A stretch of DNA of 7,462 bases from an uncultured Eubacteriales bacterium (GTDB lineage: Bacteria; Bacillota; Clostridia; Peptostreptococcales; Anaerovoracaceae). The stretch is taken from positions 1 through 7,462 of the forward strand of contig CACWYF010000194.1 in the NCBI GenBank assembly GCA_902765035.1, written 5' to 3'. The position numbers and the translations under genes are program-made. Positions 1 through 5,342 of the stretch are shown here, piece after piece (positions within the stretch are counted from its first letter, which is position 1; each line of letters opens with the position of its first letter). The notes under the pieces are model-generated. The model did no database searches and was not told the DNA's origin. It worked only from the letters and a program-made list of their open reading frames with translations.

Positions 1-878
1 TGGTGTATAGGAGCCATGCGGAATAATCTCTTCCCTCCGGTCTTCTTGAAATAAGTGACCTGTATGATGACAGACAGTGCCTCACAGACAAAAATGAGGC
101 CTGCTATCGGGAGCAGCCATTCAACATGTCCCACTATAGCTGTCGCTGACAATACGCCTCCGAGCGCCATGGATCCGGTGTCTCCCATGAATATCCTTGC
201 AGGATAGTGGTTGTATACCAGGAAACCCAGAGCAGCGCCGAAAACAGCCTGTGCAGCTGCAGTCATAGGCTCATTGCCATCAGGAAGAATAAACATTCCT
301 ATCACAGCAAAGCATGCAGCAACGATCGCCGATGTACTGGACGCAAGACCGTCCAGCCCGTCAGTCAGATTGACCGCGTTCGCCATTGCGACTTCTACAA
401 ATATGATGAAAGGAATATAGAACACACCGAATCTGACGCTTATTCCGGCAAAAGGAATAAGTACGGAAGTCCCTTCCCTGAGCATCATGAACACAGCAAG
501 AGCAGCCCCGAAGAGCACCTGAAGTATGATCTTCTGGCGCGGGGTCAGGCCCTCGTTCTGTTTTTTTGCTATCTTATTGTAATCGTCAATGAATCCGATA
601 AAACCGAATGCGTACATGCTGAGCAGTATCGCCAGCTTATCTGCCCCGAATGAGCCGGTGATGAAGCTGCTTGCGATCAGCGCAACGGTTACGCCTGCAA
701 CGATCGCAATGCCTCCCATCGTCGGAGTACCGGCTTTGCTCAGATGTGCCTGCGGGCCGTCTTCTCTTATGAACTGTCCGAACTGCTTTTCTCTGAGAAA
801 CGGGATCATCCTTGCCGTTACGAACATTGATACCGCAAAGGCTATGACTGCTATCAGAGCGTATTTATATAACTGCAT
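1..878 (-). CDS. mraY: Phospho-N-acetylmuramoyl-pentapeptide transferase MraY (3' end cut by window)
   Basis: MraY transfers phospho-MurNAc-pentapeptide from its UDP carrier to undecaprenyl phosphate at the inner face of the membrane, giving lipid I. Translating the reverse strand from the ATG at 876-878 gives 292 uninterrupted residues that run off the left edge. Hallmarks seen: GTPTMGG at about 50-56, FIDDY at 96-100 (the Asp pair D98/D99), NLTDGLDGLA at 170-179, MGDTGS at 231-236, and FRMAPIH at the very end, which is where the family's HHH motif begins. Several hydrophobic membrane spans are evident between these motifs. The family is usually about 315-360 residues, so only the last tens of residues are missing. 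A Shine-Dalgarno AGGAG lies at 891-895, 12 nt before the ATG, which is rather long. The gene starts 26 bp after the PBP stop and is probably co-transcribed with it. murE and murF, often found between these two genes, are absent here. The identification is secure. Confidence 0.97.
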   Translation of the reverse strand, partial: MQLYKYALIAVIAFAVSMFVTARMIPFLREKQFGQFIREDGPQAHLSKAGTPTMGGIAIVAGVTVALIASSFITGSFGADKLAILLSMYAFGFIGFIDDYNKIAKKQNEGLTPRQKIILQVLFGAALAVFMMLREGTSVLIPFAGISVRFGVFYIPFIIFVEVAMANAVNLTDGLDGLASSTSAIVAACFAVIGMFILPDGNEPMTAAAQAVFGAALGFLVYNHYPARIFMGDTGSMALGGVLSATAIVGHVEWLLPIAGLIFVCEALSVIIQVTYFKKTGGKRLFRMAPIH

Positions 879-904
879 ACTGTATATAATCTCCTGTAAT
901 TTAT

Positions 905-3124
905 TTATTCGCTGTATATGTATACCACCGAATCCTTGTCCACCTTTGTTCCGGCTTTAGGATTCTGGTCAAGCACTACGAAGTTGTCCACCTCGTCATC
1001 CTCAGGCTCCGGAGCGATCTTGTAATTGAGGTCATTTCTTTCAAGCTCTCTTATTGCATCAGAGCTGTCTATGCCGGTTACATCCGGAACTTCGACCTGG
1101 CTCTCCTTTACTTCCTTCGCTTCGCTCTTGGTGTATTTTCTCTCCACGCCCAGATACTGAAGTGATTTCAAGTTACCATAGTGGACCTTGGTCGGTCTGT
1201 ATACTATGACTATCATTGAGATCTGCGGGTCATCCATAGGTGCCATAGCCACAAATGATGTGTTTGTAGCATCCGAGGCATACCTTCCGCCCTCGACCAG
1301 GTTAGCTGTACCGGTCTTTCCGCCTACACGGTATCCCGGAACGTAAGCCTGATCACCGGAGCCCGAGTCCGCAACGTAGTACTCCATGATGTCACGCATC
1401 TTTTCAGCTGTTTCTGACGATACGACACGCCTTACTTCTGTATCTTCAATAGTTCTGACGGTTTTGCCTTCACTGTCGATTATGCGCTTGACAAGCTTAG
1501 GCTTCATGAGCACGCCGTCATTTCCGAAGCTGTTGACAGCACTCAGGATCTGTATCGGCGTTACCGCGATTCCCTGTCCGTAGCCCGTAGTTGCAAGGTC
1601 TACATCGCCCATGCCTTCCGGACTCTTGACGATGGAATTGGTCTCGCCCGGCAGGTCTATCCCGGTCTTGTCGTTGAAGCCGAACATATCTATGCAGTTA
1701 TACAGATCGTCGGCTCCTGTATCCAGAGCGACCTGTGCAAGCGCAGGGTTGCATGAATTACCGACAGCTTCCTTGAGTGACTGTTTGCCGTGAACTCCGA
1801 GGCAGCGGAGATTGTAGTTGCCGACATGGATGCTGCCGTTGCAGTAATATCTTGATTTACTGTTGGCGCTGCCAGATTCCAGTGCAGCCGCTGCGGTGAT
1901 CAGCTTGAATGTCGATCCCGGCTCATAGATAGTGCTGACAGCGTCTATTGTCCACATCCTGCTCAGGTATTCAGTCTGCTCCTCAGGTGTCATTTTCTTG
2001 AATTTCTCTTTTTCCTTCTTGCTGTAAGGCTCCGAGGAGTTGTTAGGGTCATATTCAGGAGTTGTAGCCATAGCGAGAATATCACCTGTCTTCGGGTTGG
2101 TGACTATGCAGGTTATCTGGCTCGCACCGGTCTTCTCCATGCCTGTCTCCAGAGCAGATTCTACAAAGCTCTGTATTACGGAATCAATAGTCGTTACGAT
2201 GCTGCTTCCGTCCTTAGGCTCGTAGTACTTGGTCCGGCTTCCGGATACAGTATTACCGTCTCTGTCTGTCGTCCTGACAGTCCTTCCCTTGACGCCTGCA
2301 AGGACAGAATTGTACTGATACTCGAGTCCGGATCTTCCGACGTTATCTGCACTGACACCTCCGAGGACCTGCGCCGCGAATGCATCATTCGGATAGTATC
2401 TGGCTGCCCTGGTCTTGACACTTACCAGGCTTCCGAATGCCTTCTCAGCCTTTTCGACCTGATCTCTTGTCAGGCCGTCAGCAAGAAGCACAAGGTTGTC
2501 TCCCTCCTCACTGAGCTTCTGCCTGATGTCACTCTCCTCCTGTCCGGTGATGCTTGCGAGTTTTCTGACCGTACTGAGTTTCTCTCTCAGGCTTATGTCT
2601 GGATCCTTGTAGAGATACTGTGTATATCCGTACAGCTCATACTCGGTTACAGCCTCGGCAAGAACGTTCATCTTGGAGTCGTAGATCGTACCTCTCTCAG
2701 GTTCGATTTCTGTATCTACCTTCTGCATGGAGGCCGCCATAGTTCTCAGTTCATCAGCTCTAACGATCTGCCAGTATCCCATTCTGAATATGAGAAGAGT
2801 CATGAACAGCAGGATGAAGCCAAAACCGACCAGGAGCCTGGTGCGGTTCTGTGGCGTTATGCGGCTCGTGTCCGCGTCCCTGCGCCTTCTGTCACGCTTG
2901 AGGTCCCTCTTCTTATCCATGCGGGCATCACCCGTGTCACGGCCCATGTACTCATAGCCGTCCCGGCTGAAGGCCTCCTTGCCGTATTCATCAAAATCAA
3001 AAGACCCGTATGCATACTTGTCATCAAGACCTGTGCTGCGTACTGCCTTCTTGGTTTTGCGGGCTTTCTGTCCCTTTTTATCCGCTTTATTGTCTTTTTT
3101 GCTTGCTTTTTTCTTCTTTGCCAT
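905..3124 (-). CDS. Class B penicillin-binding protein (FtsI/SpoVD type) with one PASTA domain
   Basis: This is a peptidoglycan D,D-transpeptidase anchored in the membrane and acting outside it, at the division septum or in the spore cortex. Its 739 residues comprise a Lys/Arg/Asp-rich cytoplasmic tail (about 1-95), one membrane span (about 96-116), a PBP dimerisation domain starting with RGTIYD (144-149), a transpeptidase domain, and a single C-terminal PASTA repeat (about 677-739). The active-site motifs are all present: STFK with nucleophile Ser404 and Lys407, SCN at 457-459, and KTGT at 603-606. The sequence cannot tell FtsI/PBP2B from the sporulation paralogue SpoVD. Two oddities stand out. 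After the last transpeptidase strand, YGN (649-651) runs almost directly into LQYLGV (655-660), about 11 residues shorter than in relatives that carry an APVF helix there. There is also no convincing Shine-Dalgarno before the ATG, which is the only in-frame start that fits the Lys-rich N terminus. The gene has its own promoter upstream and leads into mraY. Confidence 0.95.
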   Translation of the reverse strand: MAKKKKASKKDNKADKKGQKARKTKKAVRSTGLDDKYAYGSFDFDEYGKEAFSRDGYEYMGRDTGDARMDKKRDLKRDRRRRDADTSRITPQNRTRLLVGFGFILLFMTLLIFRMGYWQIVRADELRTMAASMQKVDTEIEPERGTIYDSKMNVLAEAVTEYELYGYTQYLYKDPDISLREKLSTVRKLASITGQEESDIRQKLSEEGDNLVLLADGLTRDQVEKAEKAFGSLVSVKTRAARYYPNDAFAAQVLGGVSADNVGRSGLEYQYNSVLAGVKGRTVRTTDRDGNTVSGSRTKYYEPKDGSSIVTTIDSVIQSFVESALETGMEKTGASQITCIVTNPKTGDILAMATTPEYDPNNSSEPYSKKEKEKFKKMTPEEQTEYLSRMWTIDAVSTIYEPGSTFKLITAAAALESGSANSKSRYYCNGSIHVGNYNLRCLGVHGKQSLKEAVGNSCNPALAQVALDTGADDLYNCIDMFGFNDKTGIDLPGETNSIVKSPEGMGDVDLATTGYGQGIAVTPIQILSAVNSFGNDGVLMKPKLVKRIIDSEGKTVRTIEDTEVRRVVSSETAEKMRDIMEYYVADSGSGDQAYVPGYRVGGKTGTANLVEGGRYASDATNTSFVAMAPMDDPQISMIVIVYRPTKVHYGNLKSLQYLGVERKYTKSEAKEVKESQVEVPDVTGIDSSDAIRELERNDLNYKIAPEPEDDEVDNFVVLDQNPKAGTKVDKDSVVYIYSE

Positions 3125-3140
3125 CAGTATTTTGACGTGC

Positions 3141-3156
3141 GTAAAGTCACTTTTAC
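3141..3156. promoter_or_regulatory. Operator-like dyad in the PBP leader
   Basis: GTAAAGT and ACTTTTAC flank a single central C. This is an almost perfect inverted repeat with one extra base in one arm. It falls about 6-21 nt into the predicted PBP transcript, so it could be a protein-binding site or a small RNA stem. No regulator is implied by the window, and short AT-rich dyads like this also arise by chance. Confidence 0.25.
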
Positions 3157-3168
3157 ATAGATATGGGT

Positions 3169-3198
3169 ATTATACAACATCTTGTAGGCTTTGGTAAA
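3169..3198 (-). promoter_or_regulatory. Predicted sigma-A promoter for the PBP-mraY unit
   Basis: On the minus strand a perfect -10 hexamer TATAAT (3169-3174) is preceded, 18 bp upstream, by TTTACC (3193-3198), which matches four of six -35 consensus bases. Transcription would start near 3162, giving a leader of about 38 nt. The promoter sits just downstream of the ftsL terminator, which supports a separate transcript. A sporulation sigma factor cannot be excluded from sequence alone. Confidence 0.6.
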
Positions 3199-3215
3199 TG
3201 CTGATACCGCATTTA

Positions 3216-3251
3216 GAAAAAAACACCACTGACCCGTTTCCGGATCAGTGG
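3216..3251 (-). terminator. Rho-independent terminator after ftsL
   Basis: On the minus strand an 11-bp stem (3241-3251 with 3226-3236, including one G-U pair) closes a GAAA tetraloop. After a short TG it is followed by seven consecutive T residues (3217-3223). It lies 25 bp beyond the ftsL stop. The compact stem, stable loop and long U-tract make this a textbook intrinsic terminator, and it should separate mraZ-rsmH-ftsL from the PBP gene. Confidence 0.9.
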
Positions 3252-3276
3252 CTGCTCGTGTACCGGTCATTTCCGG

Positions 3277-3729
3277 TTAATTATATGCTTCACTTCTGAT
3301 CGTTGCCGCGAGGCTCGAACTGCTCTCCTCGTTCTCGTTGATGACAATGCAGTTATCTGATGTCGGATATACCATGCCGTATTTCTTTGTTGCTACCTCT
3401 TCGACTCTGGTGACCTTGGTCTGCTCGACTATCTGGCTGTTAAGCGAGTCAATCTCAGCCTGAAGATATGCGTTTTCCTGAGTCAGCACGTTGTTTGCAT
3501 GCTGGATGCTCGCGGCATAAGCACTGAGTCCTACGAGTACGAATACCGCTGCCATCAGTGCGACCATTGTCAGGATCATGTTTCTTGACGCTCTTCTGGA
3601 TCTGGTCCTTGCAGCCGGTATAGTGCGTACACCTGTGCTTGCGACATTTCCGGCCGGTAAATTGTAAACGCCTGTATCCATCAGGTTTCCAACAGTTATC
3701 GTCTGTGTTCCGACTAAAGTGTTTGTCAT
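3277..3729 (-). CDS. ftsL: FtsL-like bitopic cell division protein
   Basis: FtsL is a small divisome protein that pairs with a DivIC/FtsB-type partner through a coiled coil and helps activate the septal synthase. The 150-residue product has an N-terminal cytoplasmic part ending in a basic patch (RTRSRRASR, 41-49) and a single hydrophobic span at about 51-72. A heptad-like helix follows (about 73-107, with ENAYLQAEIDSLNSQI), then VEEVATKKYGMVYP (109-122) as in many FtsL/DivIC proteins. A Ser/Glu-rich extracellular tail ends it. The order rsmH-ftsL-PBP strongly supports the name, because sequence identity in this family is low. The start codon is preceded by GAAGGG about 8 nt upstream, and an earlier ATG overlapping that region leads to an immediate stop. 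The gene lies 49 bp after rsmH and is closed by a strong terminator. DivIC is the main alternative. Confidence 0.85.
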   Translation of the reverse strand: MTNTLVGTQTITVGNLMDTGVYNLPAGNVASTGVRTIPAARTRSRRASRNMILTMVALMAAVFVLVGLSAYAASIQHANNVLTQENAYLQAEIDSLNSQIVEQTKVTRVEEVATKKYGMVYPTSDNCIVINENEESSSSLAATIRSEAYN

Positions 3730-3744
3730 CTTTGCATCCCTTCA

Positions 3745-3761
3745 GCAGCCTTGCCGGCTGC
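3745..3761 (-). repeat. Small hairpin in the rsmH-ftsL gap
   Basis: GCAGCC (3745-3750) and GGCTGC (3756-3761) form a perfect 6-bp stem with a 5-nt loop, ending one base from the ftsL ribosome-binding site (GAAGGG, 3738-3743). No T-tract follows, so it is not a terminator. It could tune ftsL translation or mRNA stability, which is inference only. Confidence 0.35.
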
Positions 3762-3778
3762 AAATCAGTGTGTTTTAT

Positions 3779-4654
3779 CTACAGTTTTTCGATTACCCTC
3801 AGCTTTGCACTTCTTGCTCTCGGGTTCATTTCCAGTTCCTCTTCAGAAGGAGTCACCGGCTTTCTCGTCACCTTCCTGACGTCTGCCACCTTGCCGCATA
3901 CACATACCGGAAATTCCTTCGGGCATGTACACGGATCAAGTCTTCTTTCGAACTCGGTTTTAACGATCCTGTCTTCACTGCTGACTGCTTCTCTCAGATG
4001 TCCGAGTTCATCGTTCACCTCGATCCTTATCGCCTGGAACGTTCTCTTGGCAGGATGAGGGCCCGTCCTTCTCGCTCTTGCAGGTATCGCCGCCTTGATG
4101 ATCTCTGTGAGCTCTCCGGTGGTCTTGACCGGATCCTCTGCCCTGGCTCTAACGATGAACTGCGCGATCCTTGAAGCCCATTTCTCTTCGCCGTATTCTC
4201 TGATGATCCTTGTGAGCTCTTTCTCGCTGTAGCTGTTGACAACGTCATATGCTGTGAGGACATCGTCCTCGTTCATGCGCATATCCATCGGCGCATCGTG
4301 CATATACGAGAAGCCTCTTTCGGCATTGTCGAGCTGGAATGATGAAACTCCCAGGTCGAGGAGTATGCCGCTTACCTTTCCGCCTGCGGCCTCTCCGATC
4401 ACATCAGTCTCGCTGTAGTTGGCGTGGATGAATTTCTTTACGCATCCATATCCGGCGAGCCTGCTGCCGGCTGCTTCAAGTGCTGCCGTGTCTCTGTCGA
4501 CCGCGATCAGAGTTCCCTCTGAAGAAAGCCTTTCGCATATCCCGGATGAATGTCCGCCGCCTCCGACAGTGCCGTCAACGTATATTCCGTCAGGTCTGAT
4601 GTTCAGGGCCTCCATGACCTCGTTGTACAGAACAGGAACGTGTGCAAATTCCAT
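3779..4654 (-). CDS. rsmH: 16S rRNA (cytosine-1402-N4)-methyltransferase RsmH (MraW), with an internal gap
   Basis: RsmH uses S-adenosylmethionine to methylate N4 of C1402 in 16S rRNA, in the decoding centre. The 291-residue product has the family start HVPVLYNEV (5-13), the SAM-binding loop GTVGGGGHS (28-36), an acidic residue after strand 2 (VDRD, 52-55), DLGVSS (100-105), [17 protein letters not shown] (201-217) and the C-terminal Cys-rich [13 protein letters not shown] (242-254). The [11 protein letters not shown] ending is also present. The oddity is that REAV (221-224) runs straight into SSEDRIVK (225-232). The family normally has about 19 more residues here, containing GGRLxVIxFH, so a core beta strand of the Rossmann-like fold is missing. 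The reading frame is intact. The gene starts 9 bp after mraZ, and its TAGGAGG (4660-4666) overlaps the mraZ stop. The family identity is certain, but the activity of this version is uncertain. Confidence 0.93.
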   Translation of the reverse strand: MEFAHVPVLYNEVMEALNIRPDGIYVDGTVGGGGHSSGICERLSSEGTLIAVDRDTAALEAAGSRLAGYGCVKKFIHANYSETDVIGEAAGGKVSGILLDLGVSSFQLDNAERGFSYMHDAPMDMRMNEDDVLTAYDVVNSYSEKELTRIIREYGEEKWASRIAQFIVRARAEDPVKTTGELTEIIKAAIPARARRTGPHPAKRTFQAIRIEVNDELGHLREAVSSEDRIVKTEFERRLDPCTCPKEFPVCVCGKVADVRKVTRKPVTPSEEELEMNPRARSAKLRVIEKL

Positions 4655-4659
4655 ATCCG

Positions 4660-4666
4660 CCTCCTA
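4660..4666 (-). promoter_or_regulatory. rsmH ribosome-binding site overlapping the mraZ stop codon
   Basis: The minus-strand TAGGAGG combines the mraZ TAG stop (4664-4666) with a near-perfect Shine-Dalgarno sequence, 5 nt before the rsmH ATG. The arrangement fixes the rsmH start and implies translational coupling between the two genes. Confidence 0.85.
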
Positions 4667-5095
4667 GAGGTCATACATGTCGAGCTTTCTGACGAACTCT
4701 TCGTTGTCCATCATGTTCTCGCCTTCAGGGTCTGAGAGCACCTCGGTACTCCAGATCTCTATCTTGTCCAGCGCGCCCTTGGTGACCAGGTTCTTGTTTA
4801 TCCCCGCATAGTCTCTGAGGTGCTGCGGTATCAGTATCCTGCCCTGTGAGTCGAGATGACATTCCTCAGTGTTCGAGAAGAACTCTCTTATGAACTTACG
4901 GACGTCTCTGTCCGACTGCGGCAGCTTTCTGATCTTGTTCACCAGCACTTCGTAATCGTCCATGGAATAGATGTACAGGCATCTGTCGAACCCTCTTGTG
5001 AGCATGCAATGACCGCCGAGCTGATCCCTGTATCTTGAAGGGATTATCATCCGGTTCTTGCTGTCTATTGAGTTCTGATATGTGCCTGTGAACAT
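4664..5095 (-). CDS. mraZ: Transcriptional regulator MraZ
   Basis: MraZ is a ring-forming DNA-binding protein that usually heads the dcw cluster and, in characterised species, binds short tandem repeats at its own promoter. The 143-residue product has the standard length and the two tandem AbrB-like (SpoVT/AbrB fold) repeats. The first carries DSKNRMIIPSRYR (11-23) and the second LDSQGRILIPQHLR (81-94). The family motif is DxxxR; the first copy has Asn where Gly is usual (DSKNR rather than DxKGR), while the second is typical. The start at 5093-5095 is preceded by GGGGAG, 6 nt upstream. The gene is followed after 9 bp by rsmH. Repeats fitting a MraZ operator overlap its predicted promoter, so negative or positive autoregulation is likely. 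The identification is secure. Confidence 0.96.
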   Translation of the reverse strand: MFTGTYQNSIDSKNRMIIPSRYRDQLGGHCMLTRGFDRCLYIYSMDDYEVLVNKIRKLPQSDRDVRKFIREFFSNTEECHLDSQGRILIPQHLRDYAGINKNLVTKGALDKIEIWSTEVLSDPEGENMMDNEEFVRKLDMYDL

Positions 5096-5120
5096 AGAAA
5101 ACTCCCCATTCTTTCTGTGT

Positions 5121-5145
5121 CTCCATTTTACCCCACTTCACTCCC
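5121..5145 (-). promoter_or_regulatory. Proximal MraZ-type operator: three pentamers at 10-bp spacing
   Basis: On the minus strand GGGAG (5141-5145), TGGGG (5131-5135) and TGGAG (5121-5125) lie exactly 10 bp apart with 5-bp spacers. Known MraZ sites are repeated TGGGN pentamers with about this spacing. The array occupies the spacer and the -10 edge of the predicted mraZ promoter, where bound protein would block RNA polymerase. Calling MraZ the ligand is inference from family knowledge and position. Confidence 0.7.
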
Positions 5146-5153
5146 TTTTTCAA
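5125..5153 (-). promoter_or_regulatory. Predicted sigma-A promoter of the mraZ-rsmH-ftsL operon
   Basis: The minus strand has TTGAAA (5148-5153), a 17-bp spacer and TAAAAT (5125-5130), each close to consensus. Transcription would begin near 5118, about 22 nt before the mraZ ATG, leaving just enough room for the GGGGAG ribosome site at 5102-5107. The spacer contains the MraZ-type repeats. Confidence 0.7.
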
Positions 5154-5181
5154 AGATTATCCTTGATTTTTAGAACTTTTC

Positions 5182-5210
5182 CCCCACTTTTTTGAATTTA
5201 TCCCCACTTT
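5182..5210 (-). repeat. Distal pair of AAAGTGGGG direct repeats upstream of mraZ
   Basis: The nonamer AAAGTGGGG occurs twice on the minus strand (5202-5210 and 5182-5190), 20 bp apart. Its core AAGTGGGG recurs in the proximal operator (5131-5138), 51 bp downstream. The shared core suggests an auxiliary MraZ site, about two helical turns between copies. No promoter was recognised next to this pair. Confidence 0.55.
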
Positions 5211-5232
5211 CAGGCATTTTTTACTGCAACGC

Positions 5233-5266
5233 AAAAAGACCCGACGCAATATGTAGTGTCGGGTCT
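5233..5266 (-). terminator. Rho-independent terminator after nhaC
   Basis: On the minus strand AGACCCGAC (5258-5266) and GTCGGGTCT (5237-5245) form a perfect 9-bp stem around a 12-nt loop. A run of five T residues, starting at the last base of the stem, closes the signal. It lies 76 bp after the nhaC stop and isolates the antiporter transcript from the mraZ promoter. The 5267-5342 stretch between the stop and this stem holds only a tiny AAAAGG-A-CCTTTT dyad and no recognisable gene. Confidence 0.9.
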
Positions 5267-5342
5267 CGCGTTAGCTACTATATATACTTTTCAAGGCATG
5301 GGATAGCCCTCCACTCTGCCCCCTCAAAAGGTCCTTTTATTT

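Noticed and set aside
207..653. Open frame of 148 codons on the plus strand
   Set aside because: It lies entirely opposite mraY, its product has no family features, and the mraY motifs on the other strand are unmistakable.
3455..3763. Minus-strand open frame of 102 codons overlapping ftsL
   Set aside because: It is out of frame with FtsL and has no hydrophobic span or family feature. The FtsL frame has the expected membrane span, coiled coil and ribosome site.
4896..5153. Minus-strand open frame of 85 codons overlapping the mraZ start
   Set aside because: It overlaps MraZ in another frame and spans the promoter and operator. MraZ itself is certain from its motifs.
5156..5161. GATAAT as a second -10 for mraZ
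   Set aside because: No acceptable -35 is found 16-18 bp upstream; the sequence there is a run of G.
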